Of a stretch of 64,000 nt of DNA, positions 15,961-25,268 are shown piece by piece. A program made the translations under genes and the position numbers. Position 1 is the stretch's first letter. Every line of letters begins with the position of its first letter. The stretch is from Janthinobacterium sp. BJB426 (lineage in GTDB: Bacteria; Pseudomonadota; Gammaproteobacteria; Burkholderiales; Burkholderiaceae_D), in contig NZ_PDZL01000002.1 in assembly GCF_002735705.1 (NCBI RefSeq), forward strand, positions 310,001 to 374,000, written 5' to 3'. The notes under the pieces are model-generated. The model saw only the letters and a program-made list of their open reading frames with translations, searched no databases and was not told the origin of the DNA.

Positions 15961-17336
15961 ACCCTTCCGAACAACCTGGCACCCTGGCGCAGCGCATGCG
16001 CCACACGCCCTACCAGGCGTATTCGTATTCGTATCCGCACAAGGCGGCCTACCGCGCCTTGCCGCAGGCGGCGCCACTGGCGCCCCTGTGGACGCGGCAA
16101 GACCGCGCCGCCCTGTTCGCGTATATCCATATTCCGTTTTGCGAAATGCGCTGCGGCTTTTGCAACCTGTTCGCAATGGCACGCCCGAGTGCAGACATGG
16201 TCGAGCGCTACGTGCAGCAAGTGCTGGTGCAGATGCGCGCGCTCAACGGCGCGCTGGGCGAACGGCGCTTTGCCCGCTTCGCGCTGGGCGGCGGCACGCC
16301 CACTTATTTGTCGCCGGCGCAGCTCGATACCCTGCTGTGCGGCGCGCGCGACATCCTCGGCATCGACCTGCAAGCCACGCCGGCCGGCATCGAAGCCTCG
16401 CCCGAAACCATCACGGCGGAACGGCTTGCCGTCTGCCGCGCGCACGGCATCGACCGGGTCAGCCTGGGCATCCAGAGTTTTGCCGCCGGCGAAATGCGCG
16501 CGCTGGCCCGCCCCCAGCAAAACGCCACCGTGCATCACGCCATCGGCCTGATACGCGCGGCCGGTTTTCCCACCCTGAACCTGGACCTGATCTACGGCAT
16601 CGCCGGGCAAACCGTGGCCAGCCTGCTCGCCTCCATCGACAGCGCGCTGGCCTTCCGGCCCGAAGAAATCTACCTGTATCCGCTGTACGTGCGCGAGCAG
16701 ACGGGTCTCGGCAAGGTGGCGCGCCGCCAGGGAGCCGAAACGCTCAACCCCATCATGCTGGCGCGCGACGGCGACAGCCGCCTGGCCCTGTACGCGGCCG
16801 CGCGCGACCATCTGCGCGCGCAAGGCTATGAGCAGGTATCGATGCGCATGTTCCGCGCGCCCCATGCGCCGGAACAAAACGGTCCTTCGTACTGCTGCCA
16901 GAATGACGGCATGGTGGGCCTGGGCGCGGGCGCCCGCTCCTACACGGCCAACCTGCATTATTCGAGCGAATACGCGGTGGCGAGAACTGAAACCATCGGC
17001 ATCATCGACAACTACCTGGCGCTGGACGAGGCGCGCTTCGCGCAGGCCGAACACGGCTACCAGCTCGATGACGAAGAACAGCGCCGGCGCTACGTGATCC
17101 AGTCGCTGCTGACGGAACCGGGCCTGGACCGCGACGCCTACACGGCGCGCTTCGGCAGCCGCTGCGAACAGGACTTGCCGCAGCTGGCAGAATTGCACTC
17201 CTTGGCTCTGGTGGAAGAAAACGGCCCGCTGCTGCGCCTGAATGACAGGGGCTACAGCTACGCCGACACCATCGGCCCGTGGCTGGCCTCCGAGACGGTA
17301 CGCGCGCTGATGGCCGAAGGCGGCCAGGCGTGCTGA
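15957..17336 (+). CDS. STM4012-family radical SAM enzyme (HemN-like)
   Basis: A 459-residue radical SAM protein of the HemN/HemW-like branch. YIHIPFCEMRCGFCNLF carries the CxxxCxxC cluster motif in the IPFC context typical of HemN relatives. GGGTPTYLSPAQLD binds S-adenosylmethionine, followed by GIEASPETI, RVSLGIQSF, NLDLIYGIAGQT and EEIYLYPLYVR. A C-terminal helical domain follows (about residues 350-459). HemN-like enzymes outside haem synthesis often use two SAM molecules for methylation or cyclopropanation. Lone coproporphyrinogen oxidase is unlikely given the operon. The GTG start at 15957 overlaps the upstream stop as GTGA. Confidence 0.88.
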   Translation: MNPSEQPGTLAQRMRHTPYQAYSYSYPHKAAYRALPQAAPLAPLWTRQDRAALFAYIHIPFCEMRCGFCNLFAMARPSADMVERYVQQVLVQMRALNGALGERRFARFALGGGTPTYLSPAQLDTLLCGARDILGIDLQATPAGIEASPETITAERLAVCRAHGIDRVSLGIQSFAAGEMRALARPQQNATVHHAIGLIRAAGFPTLNLDLIYGIAGQTVASLLASIDSALAFRPEEIYLYPLYVREQTGLGKVARRQGAETLNPIMLARDGDSRLALYAAARDHLRAQGYEQVSMRMFRAPHAPEQNGPSYCCQNDGMVGLGAGARSYTANLHYSSEYAVARTETIGIIDNYLALDEARFAQAEHGYQLDDEEQRRRYVIQSLLTEPGLDRDAYTARFGSRCEQDLPQLAELHSLALVEENGPLLRLNDRGYSYADTIGPWLASETVRALMAEGGQAC

Positions 17337-18208
17337 CAGCGCCGGCAGAAACGCTGTCCCTGCTGTACCGGGGCACCTTGGCAAGCTGCAATTACGCCTG
17401 CGGCTACTGCCCGTTCGCCAAGAAGCGCGACAGCCGCGCCGCGCTGGCCCGCGATGCGCGCGAAGTGGCGCGTTTTACCAGCTGGGTGGCGGCACAAAAG
17501 CGGGACATCAGCATCCTGTTCACGCCGTGGGGCGAAGCGCTGGTGCGGCGCCACTACCGTACGGCCATGCAAACCCTGGCAGCCTTGCCGCACGTGCGCC
17601 AGGTGGCGCTGCAGACAAATCTGTCCGGCCCCTTGAACTGGCTGCAAGGGATGGACGGCCTGGAAAAAATCGGCCTGTGGTGCACCTATCACCCGGACCA
17701 GACGACCCTTGCCCGCTTTCTCGAACGCTGCGCGCGCCTGGACGCCATGGGCGTGCGTTATTCCGTCGGCGTCGTGGCGATGAACGAACACCTGGATGCC
17801 ATCCGCGCCCTGCGCGCGGCCCTGCCGGCCCACGTCTACCTGTGGCTGAACGCGTATGACCGGCGTGGTCCCGGCTATTACAGTGTGGAAGACCTGGCCT
17901 GGTTTGACGGCGTCGACCCGTGGTTCGCGCAAAACCGCCGCCCGTCGCCCTCGCGCAATAAACCGTGCCTGGCGGGCGAAGCGTCGCTGTCCGTCGATGG
18001 CGATGGCGAACTGGCGCGCTGCCACTTCGTGCCCGAACGGCTGGGGAATCTGTACGAGGACGAGCTGGCGGACATGCTGCAGGAACGCCGCTGCCCCCGC
18101 TTCAAGTGCGACTGCTATATCGGCTATGCGCAGCGCAAGGATTTGCCGTTTCAGTCCACGTTTGAAAACGGCGTGCTGGCGCGCATCGCGCCTGTGCAGC
18201 GGACGTAA
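17330..18208 (+). CDS. STM4011-family radical SAM enzyme with C-terminal cysteine cluster
   Basis: A 292-residue radical SAM protein. LYRGTLASCNYACGYCPF holds the CxxxCxxC cluster. Further on are FTPWGEALV (the GE-like SAM contact), VALQTNLSG and YLWLNAYD. The C-terminal third has extra cysteines: CLAGEASLSVDGDGELARCHF and CPRFKCDCYIGY. This resembles a SPASM-type auxiliary cluster domain, the hallmark of enzymes acting on peptides. The GTG start at 17330 overlaps the end of the STM4012 gene by 7 bases. It is the last gene of the operon, and a terminator follows at once. Family naming rests on gene order and motifs. Confidence 0.85.
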   Translation: MLTAPAETLSLLYRGTLASCNYACGYCPFAKKRDSRAALARDAREVARFTSWVAAQKRDISILFTPWGEALVRRHYRTAMQTLAALPHVRQVALQTNLSGPLNWLQGMDGLEKIGLWCTYHPDQTTLARFLERCARLDAMGVRYSVGVVAMNEHLDAIRALRAALPAHVYLWLNAYDRRGPGYYSVEDLAWFDGVDPWFAQNRRPSPSRNKPCLAGEASLSVDGDGELARCHFVPERLGNLYEDELADMLQERRCPRFKCDCYIGYAQRKDLPFQSTFENGVLARIAPVQRT

Positions 18209-18212
18209 AAAA

Positions 18213-18240
18213 GCGCGGGCCAACTGCGCCCGCGCCTTTT
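18213..18240. terminator. Bidirectional terminator after the radical SAM operon
   Basis: An 8-base GC stem (GCGCGGGC 18213-18220 / GCCCGCGC 18228-18235) has a 7-base loop. It is flanked by A6 on the left and CTTTT on the right, so it can end both the rightward STM4015-4011 operon and the leftward peptidase gene. Confidence 0.82.
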
Positions 18241-18273
18241 ACTTTATAACAACTACCGAATTACTGCGCTGAT

Positions 18274-20487
18274 TTACTGCGCCGCCACCTTGGCCGGTTC
18301 AGGCACAGTAACCGGCGTCATCTTCAACGAACGGCTGAGGAAGCCCCAGCGATCCGCCACTTCTTCGATCTGCTTGGTCGTCGGCTTGCCGGCGCCATGG
18401 CCAGCCTTGCTGTCGATACGGATCAGCACGGGCGCCGCGCCGCCTTGCGCTGCCTGGGCAGCTGCAGCGAACTTGAAGCTGTGGGCAGGCACGACGCGGT
18501 CATCGTGGTCGGCCGTCGTGATCATGGTGGCCGGATAGCAGCCGCCCGCCTTCAGGTTGTGCAGCGGCGAGTATTTCACCAGCGCCTTGAACTGCTCGGC
18601 ATCGTCCGACGAACCGTAGTCAGGCACCCAGCCCCAGCCCACGGTGAACTTGTGGAAGCGCAACATGTCGAGCACGCCCACTTGCGGAATCGCTGCGGCG
18701 AACAGGTCGGGACGCTGCGTCATGGCCGCGCCGACCAGCAGGCCGCCATTGCTGCCGCCGCCGATCGCCAGCTTGGATGGCGAGGTGACCTTGTTGTCCA
18801 CCAGCCATTGCGCCGCGCCAATGAAATCGTCGAAGACGTTTTGCTTGTTCAGTTTGGTGCCAGCCTGGTGCCAGGCTTCGCCGTATTCCCCGCCGCCGCG
18901 CAGATTGGCCATCACGTAGACGCCGCCCATTTCCACCCAGGCAAGATTCGCCACGGAGAAGCTAGGCGTCAGCGAAATATTGAAACCGCCATAACCGTAC
19001 AGATAGGTCGGGTTCGTGCCGTCCAGCTTCATGCCTTTTTTCGAGACGATGAACATCGGTACCTTGGTGCCGTCGCGGCTGGTAAAGAATTGCTGGCGCG
19101 TTTCAAAGGCGTTCGGGTCGAAATCGACCTTCGGCTGGCGGTACACGCTGCTCTTGCCCGATTTCATGTCGTAGCGGTAGATGGTCGCTGGCGTCGTGAA
19201 GCTGGTAAACGAGTAGAACGTTTCCGTGTCGCCACGCTTGCCGGCAAAGCCGCCTGCCGAACCGATGCCTGGCAAGGCCACTTCGCGCACCAGCTTGCCC
19301 TTCAGGTCGACGATCTTGATTTGCGTTTGCGCATCTTTCAAATAGTCGAGCACCAGCTGGTTGTTGATCAGGTTGACGGCAACGAGGGTTTCCGCGCTTT
19401 GCGGCACGATTTCCTTCCAGTCGGAGGGCAGCGGTTTACGCGTATCGATGGCGATCACGCGCGATTTTGGCGCCTTGTTATCCGTCTTGAAGAAGAACAC
19501 GGGGCCGTCATTGTCGATGAACGAGTACGACGCATCGAACGCTTCCAGCAAGCCCACGACCTTGGCGTTCTTCTGGCGCAAGTCCTTGTAGAAGATGCGG
19601 TTCTTGCGTTCCGTCCCCTGCGTGGCCGTGATGATCAGGTAATTGCCGTCGTCGCTGACGGTGCTGCCGCCAAACGCCCATTCCTTCTGGTCCGGACGGT
19701 CAAAGACCAGTACGTCATCGCTTTGCGGCGTGCCGATCTTGTGGAAATACAATTTCTGGAAGTAATTGATATCGGCCAGCTTGGTGGCTTCGTTCGGCGC
19801 GTCATAGCGGCTGTAGAAGAAACCGGTATTATCCTTGGTCCACGAAGCGCCGGAGAACTTGGCCCACTGGATGTGGTCCGTCAAATCCTTGCCCGATTCG
19901 ATGTCGCGCACTTTCCACTCATTCCAGTCGGAACCGGAAGCGGACGTGGCATACGCCAGGTACTTGCCATTCGGGCTGATCGAAGTGCCGGCCAGCGCCA
20001 CCGTGCCATCCGTCGACAGGGTGTTCGGGTCCAGCAGCAGGCGTGGCTCGTCCGTCAGTTTTTTCACCGTGTACAGCACGGCCTGGTTCTGCAAGCCGTC
20101 ATTGCGGCTGTAGAAGTAACGGCCGCCCTGCTTCGTTGGCGTAGAGAAACGCTCATAGTTCCACAGCTTGGTCAGGCGCTGCTTGATCGCGGCGCGCTCG
20201 GGGATGGTGCCCAGATACGACTGCGTCAGCTTGTTTTGCGCCGTGACCCACTCGCCCGTTTCCGCGCTGTTGGCATCTTCCAGCCAGCGGTACGGGTCGG
20301 CAATGGTGGTGCCGAAATAGCTGTCTTGCTGGTCGACTTTTTTGCTGACAGGATACGTCACGGCAGCGCCGTCGCCAGCCGGGCACGATGGCATCGCGGC
20401 GCTTTGCGCCAGGGCATTGCCGCCGAAAGCGGTCATCAAGCTGAATATGAGGGTTGCACTACGTAATTGCATGGGTTGTCGTCTCAT
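18274..20487 (-). CDS. Prolyl oligopeptidase (S9A family), exported
   Basis: A 737-residue serine peptidase with a beta-propeller and an alpha/beta-hydrolase domain. The N-terminus is a signal peptide (MQLRSATLIFSLMTAFGG then NALAQSA). DPYRWLED is the classical S9A start of the mature part. The catalytic Ser lies in AIGGGSNGGLLVGAAM, the Asp in ITTADHDDRVVPAHS and the His in KAGHGAGKP; GGFNISLTPSF supplies the oxyanion region. It should act in the periplasm on proline-containing peptides. The first ATG (20487) and one five codons later (20472) both keep the signal peptide, and neither has a clear ribosome site. The gene stands alone. Confidence 0.93.
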   Translation of the reverse strand: MRRQPMQLRSATLIFSLMTAFGGNALAQSAAMPSCPAGDGAAVTYPVSKKVDQQDSYFGTTIADPYRWLEDANSAETGEWVTAQNKLTQSYLGTIPERAAIKQRLTKLWNYERFSTPTKQGGRYFYSRNDGLQNQAVLYTVKKLTDEPRLLLDPNTLSTDGTVALAGTSISPNGKYLAYATSASGSDWNEWKVRDIESGKDLTDHIQWAKFSGASWTKDNTGFFYSRYDAPNEATKLADINYFQKLYFHKIGTPQSDDVLVFDRPDQKEWAFGGSTVSDDGNYLIITATQGTERKNRIFYKDLRQKNAKVVGLLEAFDASYSFIDNDGPVFFFKTDNKAPKSRVIAIDTRKPLPSDWKEIVPQSAETLVAVNLINNQLVLDYLKDAQTQIKIVDLKGKLVREVALPGIGSAGGFAGKRGDTETFYSFTSFTTPATIYRYDMKSGKSSVYRQPKVDFDPNAFETRQQFFTSRDGTKVPMFIVSKKGMKLDGTNPTYLYGYGGFNISLTPSFSVANLAWVEMGGVYVMANLRGGGEYGEAWHQAGTKLNKQNVFDDFIGAAQWLVDNKVTSPSKLAIGGGSNGGLLVGAAMTQRPDLFAAAIPQVGVLDMLRFHKFTVGWGWVPDYGSSDDAEQFKALVKYSPLHNLKAGGCYPATMITTADHDDRVVPAHSFKFAAAAQAAQGGAAPVLIRIDSKAGHGAGKPTTKQIEEVADRWGFLSRSLKMTPVTVPEPAKVAAQ

Positions 20488-20754
20488 TGTTGGATGTCGG
20501 GGAAAGCATACCGCTCAAGCAAACTCTGCGGCAGCCTATGTTGACTTTCGCCAAGAGAAATCATAGCGCGGATTGCCACTTTTAAAGCACAGTTATCCGG
20601 TGGATTTGCCGTCTTTTGTTTGGGTAATTCACGTAAATTGGCGTGATAAATCTCGCTTTCGCCGGAATCGGCAAACTGACGTTCATGTAAGAAACATTAT
20701 CAAAAGCAAAGTCGTTTCATCAAGCCGTCATAATTCTTCTTTACCATCGGCAAC

Positions 20755-22674
20755 ATGTTCATGGCCCGTCCAGAGGCCGTGCCGTCACGTCCGCCTATGC
20801 ACACTCTCGCCCTCCCCACCGCCACCGCCGCGCCGCCCGGCGCGGTGCCATCGAACGTGGCTTACCTGAAGCCGCCATCGGTATCCATGGGCATCGAAGG
20901 GACGGATGCCTTGCACGAGATCCTGGCGGGCCGCAAGCTTAGCGCGCTGTTCCAGCCCATCATCCACATGCACAGCGGCGACATCATCGGCTACGAAGGC
21001 TTGATACGGGGGCCGTCCGACAGCCCCCTGCACGCGCCGATGAATCTGTTCAAGGTGGCGCGCGCGCATGACCTGACCCTGGAAGTGGAACACCTGTGCC
21101 GGCAAGTGGTGCTCGAACGCTTTGCAGAGCTGCAGCTGCCCGGCAAATTATTCCTCAACGTCAGCCCCGAATGCCTGTTGCTGCGCAATGCGCGCCATGG
21201 CGAAACCCTGGAATACATCGAACATATCGGCATCAATCCGGACCGCGTCATCATCGAGCTGACGGAAAACCAGCCCACGTATGACTACGAGCTGATGCGC
21301 GAAGCGGTGCTGCACTACCGCAACATGGGTTTCCAGATCGCCATCGACGATCTGGGCGAAGGCTTTTCCAGCCTGCGCCTGTGGTCGGAACTGCGTCCGG
21401 AATACGTGAAAATCGACATGCATTTCATCCAGGGCATTAATAACGACCCCGTGAAACTGCAGTTCGTGCGCTCGATCCAGGAAATCGCGGAAAAATCGGG
21501 CACCCTGGTGATCGCCGAGGGCATCGAGGCGCAGACGGAATTGCTGGTCTTGCGCGACCTGGGCGTAGCGTTCGGACAAGGCTATCACCTGGGCCGGCCC
21601 AACGCGGTGCCGGCACGCGCCCTGCCGGCCGAAGTGGTGCAGGCGCTGGGGCGCAACGGCGTGGCCGTGTATCCGCAGCGCAGCAGCCTGGAAAAGAACG
21701 GCGCCAGCATCCGCAAGCTGCTGCACCGGGTGGCGGCCGTCTCGCCCGAGAAAAACAATAACGAGGTGTACGATATTTTCCTGAAAGACCCGAAGCTGAT
21801 GATCATCCCCGTCGTCGACGACGGCATGCCGCTGGGACTGATCAGCCGCTTCGAAATGATCGACCACTTCGCCCGCCCCTACCAGCGCGAACTGTATGGC
21901 AAGAAATCCTGCAGCCTGTTCATGGATGCCACACCCCTAATCGCCGACCACGAGACGAGCTTGCAGGAACTCAGCTACACCATGGTGCAATCGGACGCCC
22001 ACCACCTGTTCAACGGTTTCATCATCACCGAGCACGGCCGCTACCTGGGCATGGGCACGGGACACGACCTGATGCGCGAAATCACGCAGATGCAGATCAA
22101 TGCAGCCCGCTACGCCAACCCGCTGACGCAACTGCCCGGCAACGTGCCCATCAACGAACATATCGACCGCTTATTGCACAGCGGCAGCCGCTTCTGGGTC
22201 TGCTATTGCGACCTCGACCACTTCAAGCCCTTCAACGATGTGTACGGCTACCGCAAGGGCGACGACGTGATCCAGCTGACGGGAGAAATCCTCAGCAGCC
22301 ATTGCGACCCGAACCGCGACTTCATCGGCCACATCGGCGGCGACGATTTCATGATTCTGTTCCAGAGCGAAGACTGGGAAACGCGCTGCCAGGCCATGCT
22401 GGACGACTTCGCTGCCGCCATCCTCGCCTATTACAGCACGGGCGACTGCGAACGGGGCGGCTACATCAGCGAAGACCGGCAAGGCAAGAAAGTGTTTTAT
22501 TCGTTGATCAGCCTGTCGCTGGGCGTCATCAAGGTCGAGGCACACCAGTACTACACGCACCATCAAATTGCCACGCAGGCGGCCGAAGCGAAGAAACAGG
22601 CAAAGAAAATCCATGGCAACAGCCTGTTCCTGGACCGGCGGCAAGGCGCGGGCGCGGCGCGCATGGACGCGTAG
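20755..22674 (+). CDS. EAL-CBS-GGDEF cyclic-di-GMP protein
   Basis: A 639-residue cytoplasmic protein. The EAL domain (about residues 45-290) keeps the metal and catalytic residues: YEGLIRG, LNVSPE, IELTEN, IDDLGEGFSSL, YVKID and IAEGIE. A CBS pair follows (about 310-435: LMIIPVVDDGMPLGLISR, GFIITEHGRYLGMGTG). The C-terminal GGDEF domain has CDLDHFKPFNDVYGYRKGDD and HIGGDDFMIL, an active-type GGDDF variant. No RxxD inhibitory site precedes it. The EAL-first order is characteristic of a subgroup in which both activities may be present. CBS domains suggest control by nucleotides. It is monocistronic, with 267 upstream bases showing no clear promoter. Confidence 0.92.
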   Translation: MFMARPEAVPSRPPMHTLALPTATAAPPGAVPSNVAYLKPPSVSMGIEGTDALHEILAGRKLSALFQPIIHMHSGDIIGYEGLIRGPSDSPLHAPMNLFKVARAHDLTLEVEHLCRQVVLERFAELQLPGKLFLNVSPECLLLRNARHGETLEYIEHIGINPDRVIIELTENQPTYDYELMREAVLHYRNMGFQIAIDDLGEGFSSLRLWSELRPEYVKIDMHFIQGINNDPVKLQFVRSIQEIAEKSGTLVIAEGIEAQTELLVLRDLGVAFGQGYHLGRPNAVPARALPAEVVQALGRNGVAVYPQRSSLEKNGASIRKLLHRVAAVSPEKNNNEVYDIFLKDPKLMIIPVVDDGMPLGLISRFEMIDHFARPYQRELYGKKSCSLFMDATPLIADHETSLQELSYTMVQSDAHHLFNGFIITEHGRYLGMGTGHDLMREITQMQINAARYANPLTQLPGNVPINEHIDRLLHSGSRFWVCYCDLDHFKPFNDVYGYRKGDDVIQLTGEILSSHCDPNRDFIGHIGGDDFMILFQSEDWETRCQAMLDDFAAAILAYYSTGDCERGGYISEDRQGKKVFYSLISLSLGVIKVEAHQYYTHHQIATQAAEAKKQAKKIHGNSLFLDRRQGAGAARMDA

Positions 22675-22704
22675 CCAGGGGCAATAGCAAAAAGCTCAAC
22701 GGAA

Positions 22705-23133
22705 TCAGATGCGCACGAGGTCGCCAAACGCATTGCTGCCGCGCGCATCGGGCACGAATGCCAGGCTGACGTGCGCACCATCGCGGCGCGCCTGCACGCG
22801 GTAGCTGCCTGCGGGCACGTCCACGAACAGGCCGCCGTAGGCCGTGTCCGGTTCCAGGCCGCCGCCCGTGACGTCTTCCCCGGCGCCGATGAAGACGCGG
22901 CCCGAGGCGATCGTCAGATGCACGACTACCTGCGGCTCGGCAAGTTCGGCGTGCAAGGCAATGTCATACGCGCCGTCGCCGCCCACGTTGAAAAACGCCA
23001 CCTGCCCCGCATTCACGGCCGCCAGTTCCGCGCTGGGGATGCTCCACCAGTCACAGTCCTCTTCCAGCTTGTGGCGCAAGAGCGCAGGATCGAACACGCA
23101 CACGGTGGCCGTGCCGGTCACAATACTCGTCAT
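22705..23133 (-). CDS. Hypothetical protein, coupled to the DUF4262 gene
   Basis: A 142-residue acidic soluble protein that reads as mostly beta strands (GTATVCVFDPALLRHKL, GQVAFFNVGGDGAYDIAL, GSYRVQARRDGAHVSLAFV). The start ATG overlaps the stop of the preceding DUF4262 gene as ATGA, so the two are translated together. I do not recognise the family with confidence; DUF6386-like is a possibility. No signal peptide or membrane segment is visible. Small, acidic, beta-rich proteins beside a DUF4262 protein sometimes occur in immunity-type loci, but no toxin gene is present here. Confidence 0.72.
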   Translation of the reverse strand: MTSIVTGTATVCVFDPALLRHKLEEDCDWWSIPSAELAAVNAGQVAFFNVGGDGAYDIALHAELAEPQVVVHLTIASGRVFIGAGEDVTGGGLEPDTAYGGLFVDVPAGSYRVQARRDGAHVSLAFVPDARGSNAFGDLVRI

Positions 23134-23606
23134 GCCGCCAGCGGCGCCGGTCCCAGCAGGGGCTGGCTCTCCACGTACTGCGCACTGGCTTGCGTTTGCC
23201 ACGGAAAATGGCCATCGCGCGACGGCCAGACGATCTGGTACAAGATAAAATCATCGCCCTGGTAATACCAGCGCGCATAGCCGACATAGTTGCGATACTG
23301 CTCCACGGGCACGCGCACGAAGGCGCACTGATGGCCTTCCAGCAAGACGTCCGTGGTAGCCGTGAAATCCGTGATGGCGCCGCTGCGCGCGGCGTCCAGC
23401 GCCACGTCGAGTATCTGGTGGGCCATGGCACGCGGCAAGCCCATGATGAGAAATTCAGGCTGGCCAAAGCTGTGGCAAGCGCCTATGGTAAAAGCATAAC
23501 CGGGACCTTCTTCATCGGCACTGATGTGGACGCCATGCCAGCCATGCGTGGCGATGTCGTCGATGACTTTTTGCTCGGATGCATCCTCGCCTGCCTGCCT
23601 TACCAT
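23130..23606 (-). CDS. DUF4262 domain protein
   Basis: A 158-residue soluble protein. The stretch HGWHGVHISADEEGPGYAFTIGACHSFGQPEFLIMGLPRA (seen as YAFTIG and PEFLIMGL) matches the DUF4262 pattern, in which an initial His-Gly and a YTIGL-like strand recur. The remainder (FVRVPVEQYRNYVGYARWYY) is also typical. The function of DUF4262 is unknown. AAAGGTGG lies just before the ATG at 23606, which was chosen over longer in-frame extensions. It is the first gene of a two-gene unit with the hypothetical protein at 22705. Confidence 0.85.
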   Translation of the reverse strand: MVRQAGEDASEQKVIDDIATHGWHGVHISADEEGPGYAFTIGACHSFGQPEFLIMGLPRAMAHQILDVALDAARSGAITDFTATTDVLLEGHQCAFVRVPVEQYRNYVGYARWYYQGDDFILYQIVWPSRDGHFPWQTQASAQYVESQPLLGPAPLAA

Positions 23607-23703
23607 GTTCCACCTTTCACTGTGCCGAAAACCATGCCGCCTTCGCGACATGCCTGCCAGCAATTATCGCATGCAGCGCGCGTCCACGTGCACAGCCCAC
23701 GCT

Positions 23704-25092
23704 TCAGTCGCGCGGCGGCCGCGGTGGAAAGCGCACCTGGTGCCATTGCCGCATGCGCTGCTGCGCCTCCTGCAGCTGCGCCGGCTCCAGCCTGGCGGCA
23801 GCCGCTTCCCGCGCCCTGGCCGCCCCGCTATCGCCGCCCTCAGCCGCCAGCGCCAGCCACATGTAGCCGCAAACGGGATCCTTCTCCACGCCGCGCCCGC
23901 TGTTATACATGCCGCCCAGGTTGTATTGCGCCAGCGCATGACCCTGGCCGGCCGCGCGCGCATACCATTGCACGGCCAGGCCATCGTCTTGATGCACGCC
24001 ATGACCGTTCGCATACATGACGCCCAGGTTGTTTTGCGCACTGGCATCGCCCTGCTCGGCCGCCGTGCGGTACCAGCGCACGGCGCACACCTCGTCGCGT
24101 TCGACGCCCTGGCCATTGGCATACATCACGCCCAGGTTGAACTGCGCATTCGAGGCGCCCTGGGCCGCCGCCCTGGCATACCAGTCGAGTGCCTGACGCA
24201 GGTCGCGGACGACGCCGCGTCCACCCGCAAACATGCCGCCGAGATTGTATTGCGCCATGCAATGGCCTTGCATGGCGGCACGCCGGTACCAAATGACGGC
24301 GCGCGCCTCATCCTTGTCCACGCCCTGGCCGCGCGCAAGCATCAGGCCCAGGTTGAACTGGGCGTCGGCGTCATCCTGCTCGGCCGCCCGCTGCAGCCAG
24401 GCGTAGGCGCGCAACTGGTCGGACGCCACGCCCAGGCCTTCCGCATACGCCACGCCGAGTTGCCGCTGCGCCACGGCCAGGCCTTGGGCCGCAGCCTGGC
24501 GGAACCAGGCCAGCGCCTGCGCATCGCTTTGCGCCACGCCCTGGCCCCGCTTGTAGACAAGCCCCAGGTTCAGCTGCGCCTGCGCATCGCCCTGCAAGGC
24601 TGCCTTGCGGAACCAGGCCAGGGCCAACGCATCGTTCTTCTTCGCGCCCAGCCCTTGCGCATAAGCTTCGCCCAGCAAGGATTGCGCGCTGGCCACGCCC
24701 TGTTCCGAGGCGCGGTAAAACCACGCCAGGGCCAGCTCGTCGCTCTGCAGCACGCCGCGTCCCTTGCGGTACATCTGCCCCAGGTTTTGCTGGGCCGAGG
24801 CATCGCCCTGAGCGGCCGCGCGGCGAAACCACAGCACGGCGTCCTCGTCGCTCTGTGCCACGCCGCGGCCATGGTAATACAGGGCACCCAGGTGATTCTG
24901 CGCGAAAGCCAGCCCTTGCAGCGCGGCCAGGCGCAGCCAGACAAAGGCACGCGCATCGTCCTGCGCCACGCCTTCACCCTTCTTGTACATCAGGCCCAGG
25001 TTGAACTGGGCATAGGCATTGCCCTGCTCGGCAGCCGTGCGGAACCAGATATACGCTTCGTGGCTATCTCTGGCAGTATGGTGCTTGTCCAT
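23704..25092 (-). CDS. Sel1-like repeat protein (11 repeats)
   Basis: A 462-residue protein built almost wholly of Sel1-type TPR-like repeats. I count eleven copies of the pattern AQxNLGxMYxxGxGV followed by AxxWYRxAA, about 36 residues apart. The ends are short: an N-terminal MDKHHTARDSHEAYIWF and a C-terminal basic, Gln-rich helix region. Such solenoids mediate protein-protein interactions, often in envelope or secretion assemblies. No signal peptide is visible with the ATG at 25092. Alternative in-frame starts upstream (25134, 25107) add a mildly hydrophobic stretch and cannot be ruled out. A TATAAT at 25227-25232 on the minus strand may belong to its promoter. Confidence 0.85.
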   Translation of the reverse strand: MDKHHTARDSHEAYIWFRTAAEQGNAYAQFNLGLMYKKGEGVAQDDARAFVWLRLAALQGLAFAQNHLGALYYHGRGVAQSDEDAVLWFRRAAAQGDASAQQNLGQMYRKGRGVLQSDELALAWFYRASEQGVASAQSLLGEAYAQGLGAKKNDALALAWFRKAALQGDAQAQLNLGLVYKRGQGVAQSDAQALAWFRQAAAQGLAVAQRQLGVAYAEGLGVASDQLRAYAWLQRAAEQDDADAQFNLGLMLARGQGVDKDEARAVIWYRRAAMQGHCMAQYNLGGMFAGGRGVVRDLRQALDWYARAAAQGASNAQFNLGVMYANGQGVERDEVCAVRWYRTAAEQGDASAQNNLGVMYANGHGVHQDDGLAVQWYARAAGQGHALAQYNLGGMYNSGRGVEKDPVCGYMWLALAAEGGDSGAARAREAAAARLEPAQLQEAQQRMRQWHQVRFPPRPPRD

Positions 25093-25268
25093 GTGCGCCC
25101 CCATCCACATTGCGCTTGCCGGCAGCACGCGCAAAACGGCGGCCCAGGGCGGCGAAATCGTGTGTTGCTTAAATTTTAAATTCGATGCGGGGGAAGGACT
25201 TGAGCAGGCTCAAACGAAATAACAAAATTATATCGTTTTGATGAGCCCGCTTAGAGGGGAAACGGCGG

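Noticed and set aside
18397..20466. A 689-residue open frame antisense to the prolyl oligopeptidase gene
   Set aside because: The opposite strand has a full catalytic triad and signal peptide; this frame has no recognisable feature.
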